NCBI GenBank assembly: GCA_903872345.1
Contig: CAIQKM010000102.1
Location: 1 to 64,000, forward strand
Source of the DNA: an uncultured Verrucomicrobia subdivision 3 bacterium
Lineage (GTDB): Bacteria > Verrucomicrobiota > Verrucomicrobiia > Limisphaerales > UBA11358
DNA length: 64,000 bases
Direction of reading: 5' to 3'
Shown here: positions 49,644 through 58,301 of the stretch, piece by piece
Layout: each line of letters begins with the position of its first letter
Numbering within the stretch: the first letter of the stretch is position 1
Made by a program: the position numbers and the translations under genes
Notes under the pieces: model-generated
What the model saw: the letters and a program-made list of their open reading frames with translations, nothing else
What the model was told of the DNA's origin: nothing
Databases searched by the model: none

Positions 49644-50705
49644 ATGAGCCTTTCCGAACACCGTCAAGCGATTGATCAGTTGGACGCCGAGATTGTCAAA
49701 CTGCTCAATGAACGCACGCGTCATGTCCTGGCCATCGGCGAAATCAAGCTGAAGGCCGGCGAGGAGATCTATGCCCCGCACCGCGAACGCGCCGTGTTTG
49801 AAAAGGTCTGCGCCCTGAACCAGGGGCCCATCACCGGCGAACAACTCCGGACCATTTACCGCGAAATCATGTCCAGCGCCCTCGCGCTGGAAAAGACCAT
49901 GACCATCGCCTACTTCGGACCGGAGGCGACGTTCACCCATCAGGCCGCCATTCAAAAGTTTGGTTCCAGCCTCACTTATTCCGCGCAGAAGACGATTGGC
50001 GATGTTTTCACCGAGGTCAGCAAGCGCAGTGCCGATTACGGCGTGGTGCCGGTGGAAAATTCCACCGAAGGCGTCGTGACCCATACGCTGGACATGTTTG
50101 TGGACAGCGATCTCAAAATCGTTTCGCAGATCATGCTCCGCATCCAGCAGTGTCTGATGAGCAATTCGCCGATGGCGAAGCTGAAGAAGCTCTACGTGCA
50201 TCCGCAGTCGCTCGCGCAATGCCGGGGCTGGCTGCAAAAGCATCTGCCGCGCGTGGAAATCATTGAGACTTCCTCCAATGCCCGGTCGGCTGAGATGGCC
50301 GCCGCTGAAAAGTTTTCCGCCGCGCTGGGCGGTGTGTTGGCCGCCGAAAAATACGGGCTGAACGTGCTGGCGCAGGACATTCAAGACAACGCGGTCAATG
50401 TCACCCGCTTTCTCGTCTTGGGCCGCCGGTGCAGTCCGCCCACGGGCGATGACCGCACGAGCCTGATGGTCAGCGTGGCCGACAAGGCGGGTGCATTGCA
50501 CGAAGCCATTGCCGCCTTCCGCAAGAACAAGATCAACATGACGAAGATCGAGTCCCGCCCGAGCAAGCGCAAGGCGTGGGAATATTTCTTCTTCATCGAT
50601 TGCGCCGGCCATTTCCAGGAACCCAAGGTGGCCAAGGCCATCGAGGAACTGGGCCGGCACTGCCATTTCGTCAAAATCCTCGGTTCCTATCCCAACACTG
50701 AATAG
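49644..50705 (+). CDS. pheA: Bifunctional chorismate mutase/prephenate dehydratase
   Basis: A 353-residue P-protein of phenylalanine synthesis. Chorismate mutase domain (about 1-85; RQAIDQLDAEIVKLLNERTR), prephenate dehydratase domain (about 88-265; AYFGPEATFTHQAA, GVVPVENSTEGVV with the Thr-containing NVTRFLVLG), and a C-terminal ACT domain (about 275-350) with the phenylalanine-binding ESRPSKRKAWEYFFFIDC. The ACT domain implies feedback inhibition by phenylalanine. The cNMP-domain gene starts 7 bp downstream. Confidence 0.96.
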   Translation: MSLSEHRQAIDQLDAEIVKLLNERTRHVLAIGEIKLKAGEEIYAPHRERAVFEKVCALNQGPITGEQLRTIYREIMSSALALEKTMTIAYFGPEATFTHQAAIQKFGSSLTYSAQKTIGDVFTEVSKRSADYGVVPVENSTEGVVTHTLDMFVDSDLKIVSQIMLRIQQCLMSNSPMAKLKKLYVHPQSLAQCRGWLQKHLPRVEIIETSSNARSAEMAAAEKFSAALGGVLAAEKYGLNVLAQDIQDNAVNVTRFLVLGRRCSPPTGDDRTSLMVSVADKAGALHEAIAAFRKNKINMTKIESRPSKRKAWEYFFFIDCAGHFQEPKVAKAIEELGRHCHFVKILGSYPNTE

Positions 50706-50712
50706 CAACATT

Positions 50713-51414
50713 ATGGAAACACCAACCAACACCGGCCGGTATTTCATTTGGGGCATTGACCAGGCCGCTTACGGCCCCGTGGATCTCTCCACGCTTATCG
50801 AATGGATCAAAGATGAACGGGTGTTGGCCGAGACCTGGGTGTTTTCCTCGCGCGAGGAATTGTGGCAGCAGGCCAAAAAGATCGTGGAAATCGAGGCCCA
50901 CTTTGCCGCCGCCGCTCCCGCCGCCGGGGCTGAGCCCGTTCCCGGTGGCAAAATCAAGCCCGGCTCGCTGCGCCGCATTAAAATTCTCGCGGACCTCAGC
51001 GACATGCAACTCGCGCATCTCGTCCAATTCGTCGAGCCGCTGAATGTGCCGCAATTCAGAAAAGTTTTTGTGCAAGGCGATCCCGGCGACGCCATGTACA
51101 TGGTACTCGGCGGCGAACTCCGCGCGCGGCTGGTGGCGGACGAAAAAGAAACGATTCTGGCCACGTTCACCGCCGGCGAATTTTTCGGTGACATGGCCCT
51201 GTTTGATCAGGGCACCCGCTCGGCCGATGTGGTGGCGAATGTGGACAGCACCCTGCTGAAGCTTTCCTCGGTCAGTTTTGAGCGTCTCGTGAAGGAAGCG
51301 CCCGCGCTGGCCACGCCATTCCTGCAATCCGCCGCCCGCACGCTGGCGGCGCGCATTCGCGTGGATAACAAACGGCTGGCCCGCATTACCGAGCAGTTTT
51401 CGGCAAGCCGGTGA
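50713..51414 (+). CDS. GYF2-like plus cyclic-nucleotide-binding domain protein
   Basis: A 233-residue two-domain protein. Residues about 9-55 look like a GYF2/DUF4339 domain (YFIWGIDQAAYGPVDLSTLI, then WVFSSREELWQQA). An Ala/Pro linker leads to a cNMP-binding domain (about 80-220) with FVQGDPGDAMYMVLGGELRA and GEFFGDMALFDQGTRSADVV, the phosphate-binding cassette. There is no HTH, so it is not a CRP-type regulator. It lies 7 bp after pheA and is probably co-transcribed. Role unknown. Confidence 0.8.
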   Translation: METPTNTGRYFIWGIDQAAYGPVDLSTLIEWIKDERVLAETWVFSSREELWQQAKKIVEIEAHFAAAAPAAGAEPVPGGKIKPGSLRRIKILADLSDMQLAHLVQFVEPLNVPQFRKVFVQGDPGDAMYMVLGGELRARLVADEKETILATFTAGEFFGDMALFDQGTRSADVVANVDSTLLKLSSVSFERLVKEAPALATPFLQSAARTLAARIRVDNKRLARITEQFSASR

Positions 51415-51543
51415 GGGGTGAAGCGGTAATAATTCTTTGAAACAGGTGGCTGGGTTTGGTCGTGATCTTGGCCATTCCCACAACCGGGCTGTTTGAAAAG
51501 CGGCAACCATTTGCGCTTTGACCGGTCTCAATTATATTCCGTC

Positions 51544-52332
51544 ATGAATTTAAAAATCGAAAACAAACTCGCCCTCGTCACCGGTTCCACCAAAGGCATT
51601 GGCCTGGCCATTGCCACCTCGCTCGCCCGGGAAGGGGCGCGAGTAATTGTGAACGGCCGCACCGAAGCCTCCGTGACCGCGGCGGTGGCGGCCATTCAGG
51701 CGGCGGTGCCCGGGGCCCAATTGGAACCCTTCGCCGGCGATTTGGCAGGCGAGGCGGATACGGCCAAACTCATCGGCCGTTTTCCGGCGGTGGACATCTT
51801 GGTCAACAACCTCGGCATTTTTGAACCCAAGCCGTTCGAGCAGATTTCGGATGCGGACTGGCGGCGGTTTCTGGAGGTGAATGTATTGAGCGGCGTGCGG
51901 TTGAGCCGGGCGTATTTTGGCGGGATGCTCAAGCAGAATTGGGGACGCATCATTTTCATCAGCAGCGAAAGCGGCATTCAGATTCCCGCCGAGATGATTC
52001 ATTACGGCGTGACCAAGACGGCGCAGATTGCGCTCGCGCGCGGTCTGGCCGAGCTGACCGCCGGCACGGGCGTAACGGTCAATTCCGTGCTGCCGGGGCC
52101 CACTCATTCGGACGGCGTGGATGAATTTGTGAAACAGCTCAGCGGCGGCGCGCCGTTTGCGGAGTTTGAAAAGGAATTCTTCGCCAAGGTGCGGCCCACC
52201 TCGCTGCTGAAGCGGTTTGCCACCACCGAGGAAGTCGCCAATCTGGTCACTTATGTGGCCAGCCCGCTTTCCTCCGCCACCAATGGCGCGGCGTTGCGCG
52301 TGGATGGCGGCGTGGTGAAATCCGCTTTCTGA
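51544..52332 (+). CDS. SDR family oxidoreductase
   Basis: A 262-residue classical short-chain dehydrogenase. Cofactor motif GSTKGIGLA (15-23), VNNLGIF, and the catalytic Ser/Tyr/Lys set in ISSESG and YGVTKTAQ. Arg in NGRTEAS after the second strand suggests NADPH. Closest in form to 3-oxoacyl-ACP reductase-like enzymes, but a substrate cannot be assigned. ATG 51544 gives the standard N-terminus. The zinc-type dehydrogenase gene starts 4 bp downstream. Confidence 0.88.
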   Translation: MNLKIENKLALVTGSTKGIGLAIATSLAREGARVIVNGRTEASVTAAVAAIQAAVPGAQLEPFAGDLAGEADTAKLIGRFPAVDILVNNLGIFEPKPFEQISDADWRRFLEVNVLSGVRLSRAYFGGMLKQNWGRIIFISSESGIQIPAEMIHYGVTKTAQIALARGLAELTAGTGVTVNSVLPGPTHSDGVDEFVKQLSGGAPFAEFEKEFFAKVRPTSLLKRFATTEEVANLVTYVASPLSSATNGAALRVDGGVVKSAF

Positions 52333-52336
52333 ATTT

Positions 52337-53368
52337 ATGCCTGCCATGCGCGCCATCGCCATAATTGAAAAACTGCCGCTGACGGATCCCCGCTGCTTTG
52401 TGGCGGTGGAATTGCCGAAGCCAGCACCCGGACCGAATGATCTGCTCGTGCGGGTCAAGGCGGTTTCGGTCAATCCGGTGGATTACAAGGTTCGTCAGAA
52501 GCGCGATCCGGCCGCGCGCGAGCCGCGCATTCTGGGTTGGGATGCCGGCGGCGTGGTGGAGTCCGTGGGGCCGCAGGTGCAGTTGTTCCAGCCGGGCGAC
52601 GAGGTGTTTTATGCCGGCGATATTACGCGGCCCGGTTCCAATGCCGAGTATCAACTGGTGGATGCCCGCCTGGTGGCGCGCAAGCCGCGCGGACTTTCCT
52701 TTGAAGCGGCGGCGGCACTGCCGCTCACGGCCATTACCGCGTGGGAGGCGTTGTTCGACCGGTTAAACGTGCCACTTGAAAATGACCAGACATCGGTTTG
52801 CCGCTCGGTTTTGATCATTGGGGGCGCGGGCGGGGTGGGCTCCATTGCCATCCAGATTGCCCGGCGCGTGGCGGGGTTGCTGGTGATTGCCACGGCTTCC
52901 CGGCCGGAGACCGCCGACTGGTGCCGGTCGTTGGGCGCGCAGCAGGTCATTGACCATCGCCAGCCGTTGCGGCCGCAATTGCAGGCGCTGAACATCGGCG
53001 AGGTGGATTACATTCTGTGTTGCAATAACACCGACCAGCATTGGGCCGGCATGGCGGAGGCCATCAAGCCGCAGGGACGGCTTTGCTCCATCGTGGAAAA
53101 TGAGAAGCCGTTGGAACTGGGTTTGCTCAAAAACAAGAGTGCCGGTTTTATTTGGGAATTCATGTTCACCCGGTCCATGTTCAAGACGCCGGACATGATC
53201 GAGCAGCATCGTCTGCTGACGCGCATCGCCGAGTTGGTGGAGCAGGGGATCGTGCGCACCACGCATACGGAAACGCTCGGCGAACTGAACCCGGCCAATC
53301 TGGCGCGGGCGCACCAGCGGCTGGAAGCGGGGCAGACCATTGGCAAGCTCACGCTGACGGTGGAGTGA
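52337..53368 (+). CDS. Zinc-type alcohol dehydrogenase-like (MDR) oxidoreductase
   Basis: A 343-residue medium-chain reductase of the quinone-reductase-like, zinc-free type. N-terminal GroES-like domain (VSVNPVDYKVRQKRDP, GWDAGGVVESVG) and Rossmann domain (LIIGGAGGVGSIAIQIAR). The family block ALPLTAITAWEALFDRL is clear. It probably reduces a quinone or enone with NADPH. A second in-frame ATG at 52346 is an equally good start. It follows the SDR gene by 4 bp, so they form an operon. Confidence 0.88.
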   Translation: MPAMRAIAIIEKLPLTDPRCFVAVELPKPAPGPNDLLVRVKAVSVNPVDYKVRQKRDPAAREPRILGWDAGGVVESVGPQVQLFQPGDEVFYAGDITRPGSNAEYQLVDARLVARKPRGLSFEAAAALPLTAITAWEALFDRLNVPLENDQTSVCRSVLIIGGAGGVGSIAIQIARRVAGLLVIATASRPETADWCRSLGAQQVIDHRQPLRPQLQALNIGEVDYILCCNNTDQHWAGMAEAIKPQGRLCSIVENEKPLELGLLKNKSAGFIWEFMFTRSMFKTPDMIEQHRLLTRIAELVEQGIVRTTHTETLGELNPANLARAHQRLEAGQTIGKLTLTVE

Positions 53369-53420
53369 GGCGCGCGGTTCCAGATTGAAATTGCCGGGTT
53401 TTTCGCGCATCGTCTGGTTT

Positions 53421-54392
53421 GTGAGCCACCTTGCCAAAGCCCGCGAAGTGTTTGATATCGAACTGGCCGCCCTGAAAGCCGTGCGCGCCCAGTTGGATGC
53501 GTCGTTTAATCTCGCCGTCGAAACCATCATTGCCGCGCTCAAACAGCGCGGCAAAATCGTGATTGTCGGCATCGGCAAATCCGGCAACGTCGGCCAGAAA
53601 ATCGCCGCCACCCTCACCAGCACCGGCTCACCGGCCATCGTACTCAACAGCGTGGACGCCCTGCACGGCGACCTCGGCATCATCAACGATGGCGACGTGA
53701 TTTTTGCGTTGAGCTATTCCGGCGAGTCCGATGAGTTGCTGAACCTGCTGCCGGCAATCAAGCGGTTTGCCGTCAAAATCATCAGCTTCACCGGCAATGC
53801 CAAATCTTCCCTCGCGCGGCACAGCGACCTCGTGCTGGCGGTGAAAGTGCCGAAGGAAGCGTGTCCGTTCAATCTGGCCCCCACGAGCAGCACCACGGCG
53901 ATGCTCGTCATGGGCGATGCGCTGGCCATGGCGGTGTTGCAGGCGCGCGGGTTCAAGCAGAGCGATTTTGCGAAGTATCACCCGAGCGGTGCCATCGGCC
54001 GCGCCATGCTGCTGCGCGTGGGTGAGATCATGCGCCAGGGCGAACGCAATGCGGTGGCCGGCGAAGACATCCTTGTGCGCGAGGCGCTCATGGTCATGAC
54101 CCGGGCGCGTTCCGGCAGTCTGGCGGTGGTGAATGCCCGGGGCAAGCTCGCCGGGGTGTTCACCGATGGCGATTTCCGTCGGCGCATGGCCGAGGATGCC
54201 AATTTGCTCGCGCAGCCGCTGAAATCCGTGATGACCCGCAAGCCCATTTGTGTGCGGCAGGATGCGTTGGCGGTGGAAGCCTTGAAGATTTTCGATCAGC
54301 GAAACATTGACGACCTGATCGTTGTGAATGCCAAAAACGAACCGGTGGGCCTGATTGATTCGCAGGATCTGCCGAAACTTAAAATCATGTAA
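53421..54392 (+). CDS. kdsD: KpsF/GutQ-type arabinose-5-phosphate isomerase
   Basis: A 323-residue sugar isomerase that makes arabinose-5-phosphate for KDO and lipopolysaccharide. SIS domain (about 30-165; IVGIGKSGNVGQKIAATL, ALSYSGESDELLNLL, APTSSTTAMLVMGDALAMAV) plus two CBS domains (about 200-320). KYHPSGAIGR is diagnostic. GTG 53421 (reading MSHLAKARE) fits the family start better than the TTG at 53385. Assignment as KdsD rather than a capsule paralogue is inferred. Confidence 0.9.
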   Translation: MSHLAKAREVFDIELAALKAVRAQLDASFNLAVETIIAALKQRGKIVIVGIGKSGNVGQKIAATLTSTGSPAIVLNSVDALHGDLGIINDGDVIFALSYSGESDELLNLLPAIKRFAVKIISFTGNAKSSLARHSDLVLAVKVPKEACPFNLAPTSSTTAMLVMGDALAMAVLQARGFKQSDFAKYHPSGAIGRAMLLRVGEIMRQGERNAVAGEDILVREALMVMTRARSGSLAVVNARGKLAGVFTDGDFRRRMAEDANLLAQPLKSVMTRKPICVRQDALAVEALKIFDQRNIDDLIVVNAKNEPVGLIDSQDLPKLKIM

Positions 54393-54394
54393 CC

Positions 54395-55168
54395 ATGCGT
54401 GCGCTGCGATTGTTTTGCCTGTTGCCGTTGTTGTTTATCCTGGGCGCGTGCTCTCATTTAAAAGATACCCCCGCCATGAACCCCGGTCAGACTGCCCACC
54501 AGTTTTATCACGAACGCAAACAGGTATTCACTTCGGATTACCTGTTGTTTTTGCCGGAAGGTTATGCGGCCGGTTCCGCCAAACGTTGGCCGCTGATTTT
54601 GTTTCTGCACGGGGCCGGCGAGCGCGGCACCAATGTGTGGAATGTGGCCAAGCACGGGCCGCCAAAGCTTGACACCAGCGCCACCAACTTCCCGTTTATC
54701 GTCGTTTCGCCGCAATGTCCGGATGGCAAGTTATGGTCCAATGATCTGCTGCTGGCCTTACTGGATGAGATTACCCAAAAGTATGCCGTGGACACGCACC
54801 GGGTGTATCTGACCGGGTTGAGTATGGGCGGGTTTGGTGCGTGGAATTTGGGGCTCAGCTATCCCGAACGCTTTGCCGCGATGGCTCCCATCTGCGGCGG
54901 TGGCGAATTGATCACACCCTTGCTAACCTTGGTTTACAACAATGAACACACGCCGTTCCTCAAGACCCTGCCGATCTGGGCATTCCATGGCGGCAAGGAC
55001 CCGGTGGTGCCGGTGCAGGAATCTGAGCGGTTGGTGGACTATCTCAAAGCGCACGGTGTATCGGACGTGAAGCTTACGATTTATCCTGAAGCCCAGCATG
55101 ATTCCTGGACGCAGACGTATGCGAATCCGGAATTGTTCCGGTGGTTTTTGGAGCACGCAAGGCCCTGA
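54395..55168 (+). CDS. Alpha/beta-hydrolase (esterase) lipoprotein
   Basis: A 257-residue lipoprotein. The signal peptide ends in the lipobox LGAC (Cys19). The hydrolase domain has HGAGERG (oxyanion region), nucleophile Ser in GLSMGGFGAW, Asp in GGKDPVVP and His in EAQHDSW. It resembles the dienelactone hydrolase/phospholipase-carboxylesterase family acting in the envelope. It starts 2 bp after the isomerase stop. Substrate unknown. Confidence 0.85.
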   Translation: MRALRLFCLLPLLFILGACSHLKDTPAMNPGQTAHQFYHERKQVFTSDYLLFLPEGYAAGSAKRWPLILFLHGAGERGTNVWNVAKHGPPKLDTSATNFPFIVVSPQCPDGKLWSNDLLLALLDEITQKYAVDTHRVYLTGLSMGGFGAWNLGLSYPERFAAMAPICGGGELITPLLTLVYNNEHTPFLKTLPIWAFHGGKDPVVPVQESERLVDYLKAHGVSDVKLTIYPEAQHDSWTQTYANPELFRWFLEHARP

Positions 55169-55272
55169 AGTCAGGGCGAGGATGGAGGATTGAGTATAGT
55201 GGCTCGCTAGATTCGCGAAAAGTGCTGGATTTGGGCCGAAACGACACTAAGCTTTAACGTCAGGCGGAATCT

Positions 55273-56280
55273 ATGTTTGAATCCATTAAATTCGAGAATT
55301 TCAAGGCATTGCGTGACACAACGCTGCCGCTTGGCCGGTTCACTCTCATCGTAGGCCCCAACGGGAGTGGCAAAAGCACGGCTCTTTTGGGTTTTTCTGC
55401 GCTCCGAGTTCCCCTCGGTCTCATGGATAATTGCAGTGTTGGAGTGCCTGTTCAAAACGTGGTATCGGTATCTGCCTGTTGGCGTGATGAAGGAACTGAA
55501 ATTTCTGTACAAGCCACTTGGCATGGTAAGCTTGGCTGGAATGGTCCGAATTTTAGATCCGTTTCTCCCATAACACCATTGTCGAATGCTAATATTGCAT
55601 CTGTTGACGTTGCTCTTAACGGCGCGCGGTATTACTCACTTGACGCCAATGCCATTGCGGCTCAAGTGCAATTGTCACCAAACATGGAGTTGGGCCCCAG
55701 CGGTGCCAATCTGGCAGGGGTGCTAGACCGCCTTCGTGATAAATCCCCAGAACGATTTGAAGCCTTAAATGAACAATTGGGCCTTTGGATTCCGGAATTT
55801 AATCGGGTTCTTTTTGAGACCCCTCAAACGGGGCACCGCTCGATTGCGCTGCGCACTCGTGAAGGTGGTCATGTCATCCAAGCGAACAACCTTTCCCAAG
55901 GCACACTCATAGCGCTGGCGTTGCTGACCATTGCTTATCTGCCTGATCCGCCGTCCATCATTTGCCTCGAAGAGCCGGATCGCGGCTTGCATCCTCGGTT
56001 ATTGCGGGATGTCCGGGACGCCCTCTATCGGCTGGCCTATCCCGAAGACTCCAAAGAAAATCGGAAGCCCGTTCAAGTTTTGGCGACAACGCACAATCCC
56101 TACATGCTCGACCTTTTCCGGGATCACCCGGAGGAGATCGTCATTACGGAAAAAATCGGTCTGGAGTCCAAGTTTACCCGGCTTTCGGACCGTACGGATC
56201 TGAAAGAAATACTGGGTGACGCCCCGCTCAGTGAAGTCTGGTATAGCGGTGTTTTGGGAGGTGTCCCTGCTGGAAAATGA
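55273..56280 (+). CDS. AAA family (OLD/RecF-like) ATPase of a two-gene module
   Basis: A 335-residue ATPase of the AAA_21/OLD-RecF type. Walker A is GPNGSGKST (28-36), the ABC-like signature is NNLSQGTLIALALL (about 205-218), Walker B is IICLEEPDRGLHP with Glu233-Glu234, and the switch His274 lies in ATTHNPYM. The N-terminus FESIKFENFKALRD is standard. There is no fused TOPRIM domain; instead the next gene, overlapping by 4 bp (ATGA), encodes a TOPRIM-like protein. Many such ATPases serve anti-phage systems (OLD, PARIS, retron effectors). Confidence 0.85.
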   Translation: MFESIKFENFKALRDTTLPLGRFTLIVGPNGSGKSTALLGFSALRVPLGLMDNCSVGVPVQNVVSVSACWRDEGTEISVQATWHGKLGWNGPNFRSVSPITPLSNANIASVDVALNGARYYSLDANAIAAQVQLSPNMELGPSGANLAGVLDRLRDKSPERFEALNEQLGLWIPEFNRVLFETPQTGHRSIALRTREGGHVIQANNLSQGTLIALALLTIAYLPDPPSIICLEEPDRGLHPRLLRDVRDALYRLAYPEDSKENRKPVQVLATTHNPYMLDLFRDHPEEIVITEKIGLESKFTRLSDRTDLKEILGDAPLSEVWYSGVLGGVPAGK

Positions 56281-56912
56281 GAGTCGCCTTGTACGCAGAA
56301 TCTTCGGCCGATGAAGCTGCATTGGGAATCATCAGTGAAGCGGTTCTTGGCGTTGCGATTGAACCGGTGGGTCATGCCGGACTGCGGCATCGTGGCTGGC
56401 CGGCTGTCCGAACCGCCTTGCGTTCCATTCTGTTGGAATTGCATTATCACACCGATGCGGAAGGATTTGTTTTTATTGTTGATTCAAATGGATCAACACC
56501 CCATCTGCCGGCGCATAACTTGGCCGATGCCCATGACCCAACCTGTCGCCTTTGTGAATTGCGCCAAATAGCACTGGCGGTGCAGCGGCAAGTGCGCCCG
56601 CGACCGCATCTGCCTCCATTAAAAATCGCCTTGGGAACAGCGGTTCCGGCCATCGAGGCATGGCTTTTGTGCGGTATGAATCATCAAGTTTCGGAGGCGA
56701 CTTGGCTGAATGGCATTCGGCAAGGCCAGATTCCCTATTCCAGGCCAGACCTGAAGAATCAACTTTACGGAACCACCCGCCCGTCTCTCGCAGTTGAAAC
56801 GGAAGTGATGACGCAACGTGCGTCACACTTGGCGGCAAATCTGCAAAATCTTAGGGCGCAATTTCCGAACGGCTTTGGCGCGCTGCACGCGGATTTGATG
56901 AATTGGAAGTAG
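56277..56912 (+). CDS. TOPRIM/DUF4276-like partner of the ATPase
   Basis: A 211-residue protein. LYAESSADEAALGII gives the TOPRIM-style E-x3-D (Glu8, Asp12). GFVFIVDSNGS places Asp69 after a hydrophobic strand with Asn71 where a second acid is usual. PAIEAWLLCG (125-133) matches the E-A-W block of DUF4276 and AriB-like proteins. CRLC (90-93) may bind metal. Probably the nuclease-type effector governed by the ATPase; the Asn change leaves activity in doubt. Its TAG stop is the first part of the palindromic element at 56909-56985, so the C-terminus may have been set by that insertion. Confidence 0.75.
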   Translation: MRVALYAESSADEAALGIISEAVLGVAIEPVGHAGLRHRGWPAVRTALRSILLELHYHTDAEGFVFIVDSNGSTPHLPAHNLADAHDPTCRLCELRQIALAVQRQVRPRPHLPPLKIALGTAVPAIEAWLLCGMNHQVSEATWLNGIRQGQIPYSRPDLKNQLYGTTRPSLAVETEVMTQRASHLAANLQNLRAQFPNGFGALHADLMNWK

Positions 56913-56985
56913 CAGCCGACGTAAGAGGCTCAAAAACAGATGAACGTGTCCAAAGATATTTGAGCCTCCTTACCTCGGCTGCTAC
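56909..56985. repeat. Palindromic element, copy 2
   Basis: Left arm 56909-56931 begins GTAGCAGCCGACGTAAG; right arm 56962-56985 ends CTCGGCTGCTAC; they pair except for one deleted base and one mismatch. Same element as 35932-36008. The TAG in each outer GTAGC is the stop codon of the flanking gene on each side (plus-strand stop 56910-56912, minus-strand stop 56982-56984). Confidence 0.92.
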
Positions 56986-58301
56986 CCGTTAAACTTCAAA
57001 TAAATCACCTTCAAATACTCGGCCTCTTTGAAGCCTGCCGGATGGTCGGGCGGATGGAGGACGGTTTTGAGTTCGATGAAGGGGCGACCGGATTTTAGGG
57101 CGGCGCGGCGGACGGCGTCGAAGAAGTCGGTGGCGGGCACGTGGGCGGAACAGGAGCCGGCGACGAGGATGCCGTGCGGGGACAACTTGTGGATGCCTTG
57201 ACCGTTGACCCGTTCGTAAGCGCGTAACGCGCCTTCGCGTTCGGCGGCGCGTTTGGCGAGGGAGGGCGGGTCGAGGACGATGAGATCGAATTTGTCCGGG
57301 CCGGTGGCGATCCATTCAAAGGCGTCGGCTTGGACGGTTTCATGCTGGCAGGCGGCCACGGCGGGATGGTGTTGGTTCAGCGCAAAGTTGCGTTTGGCGG
57401 AGTCGAGGGCGTGGGCGCTGATATCGAGGTCGGTCACGGACTTGGCACCACCGCGCGCGGCATAGACGGAGAAGCCGCCGGAGAAGCTGAACGTATTCAG
57501 CACGCGGCGGCCCTGAGCGAGCAGTCCCACTTCGCGCCGGTTTTCCCGTTGATCGAGGAAGAAACCGGTCTTTTGGCCGCGCAAAACATCGGCTTCAAAG
57601 CGCTCGCCATTTTCCGCGAAGATCACGGGGCCTTCCGGGGTGGCGCCGGACATCACCTGGCCATCGTGCAGTTTAAACGCTTTGCCAGCGACGGGCTGGA
57701 TATTGCGGCTCAGGCGCAGGATGAGGCGGGTGTATCCTGACGTAGCCTCCGAGACTACCGAGCTGAGCGCCACCTCACCCCGGCCCTCTCCCCCATTTAT
57801 CAATGGCGGAGAGGGAGAAGAAACCGTCGTGCGAATGGCTTGCAGCAGGGCCAGCATCTTGGGCAGCTCCGGCAGCCAGGCGGCGGTGTAGAGTTTCAGC
57901 ACCAGCGTGGTGTCGTAGCGATCCAGCACGAGGCCGGGCCAGCCGTCGCTTTCGCCGTGGATGAGGCGGTAGCCGGTGGTCTCCGAATCGAACAAATTGC
58001 GGCGGCGGGCGAGGGCTTGTTCGAGGCGGGCCGCCCACCAGGCGGCGTCGAGCGTGACAGGTTTGCCAGTGTGCAGGATGCGGACGCGAATGGGGGAATC
58101 GGGATCAAACAGGCCGATGGCGAGGAACTTGTCCTTGCGGTCGTAGATGATGGCGAATTCCCCGGACGCACCAGGGCGGTTGGCCTCCAGCACGCTGTCG
58201 GAAAACACCCAGGGATGACCGTAGCGCACCGCCGTTTCCGCCGCAGCCGTGATGCGGAGTCGCAAACGGACTGGTGCGGGCAGTTGAGGGGCGGCGCTCA
58301 T
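56982..58301 (-). CDS. Class I rRNA methyltransferase, RlmI-like
   Basis: A 439-residue SAM-dependent methyltransferase of the RlmI/RlmK type. N-terminal PUA-like domain ([15 protein letters not shown]), central region ([20 protein letters not shown]), [15 protein letters not shown] loop [16 protein letters not shown] with [11 protein letters not shown], and catalytic motif [19 protein letters not shown] follows. Related enzymes methylate C5 of 23S rRNA cytidine. About 18 residues (161-178, [18 protein letters not shown]) come from an in-frame copy of the dispersed repeat at 57772-57822. ATG overlaps the trpS stop by 4 bp. Confidence 0.88.
   Translation of the reverse strand: MSAAPQLPAPVRLRLRITAAAETAVRYGHPWVFSDSVLEANRPGASGEFAIIYDRKDKFLAIGLFDPDSPIRVRILHTGKPVTLDAAWWAARLEQALARRRNLFDSETTGYRLIHGESDGWPGLVLDRYDTTLVLKLYTAAWLPELPKMLALLQAIRTTVSSPSPPLINGGEGRGEVALSSVVSEATSGYTRLILRLSRNIQPVAGKAFKLHDGQVMSGATPEGPVIFAENGERFEADVLRGQKTGFFLDQRENRREVGLLAQGRRVLNTFSFSGGFSVYAARGGAKSVTDLDISAHALDSAKRNFALNQHHPAVAACQHETVQADAFEWIATGPDKFDLIVLDPPSLAKRAAEREGALRAYERVNGQGIHKLSPHGILVAGSCSAHVPATDFFDAVRRAALKSGRPFIELKTVLHPPDHPAGFKEAEYLKVIYLKFNG
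57772..57822. repeat. Dispersed GC-rich palindromic repeat, copy C, inside a gene
   Basis: ACCTCACCCCGGCCCTCTCC head, with CCCTCTCC pairing to GGAGAGGG across the loop. It lies wholly inside the rlmI-like gene and stays in frame, adding a Ser/Pro/Gly-rich linker. Confidence 0.85.
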
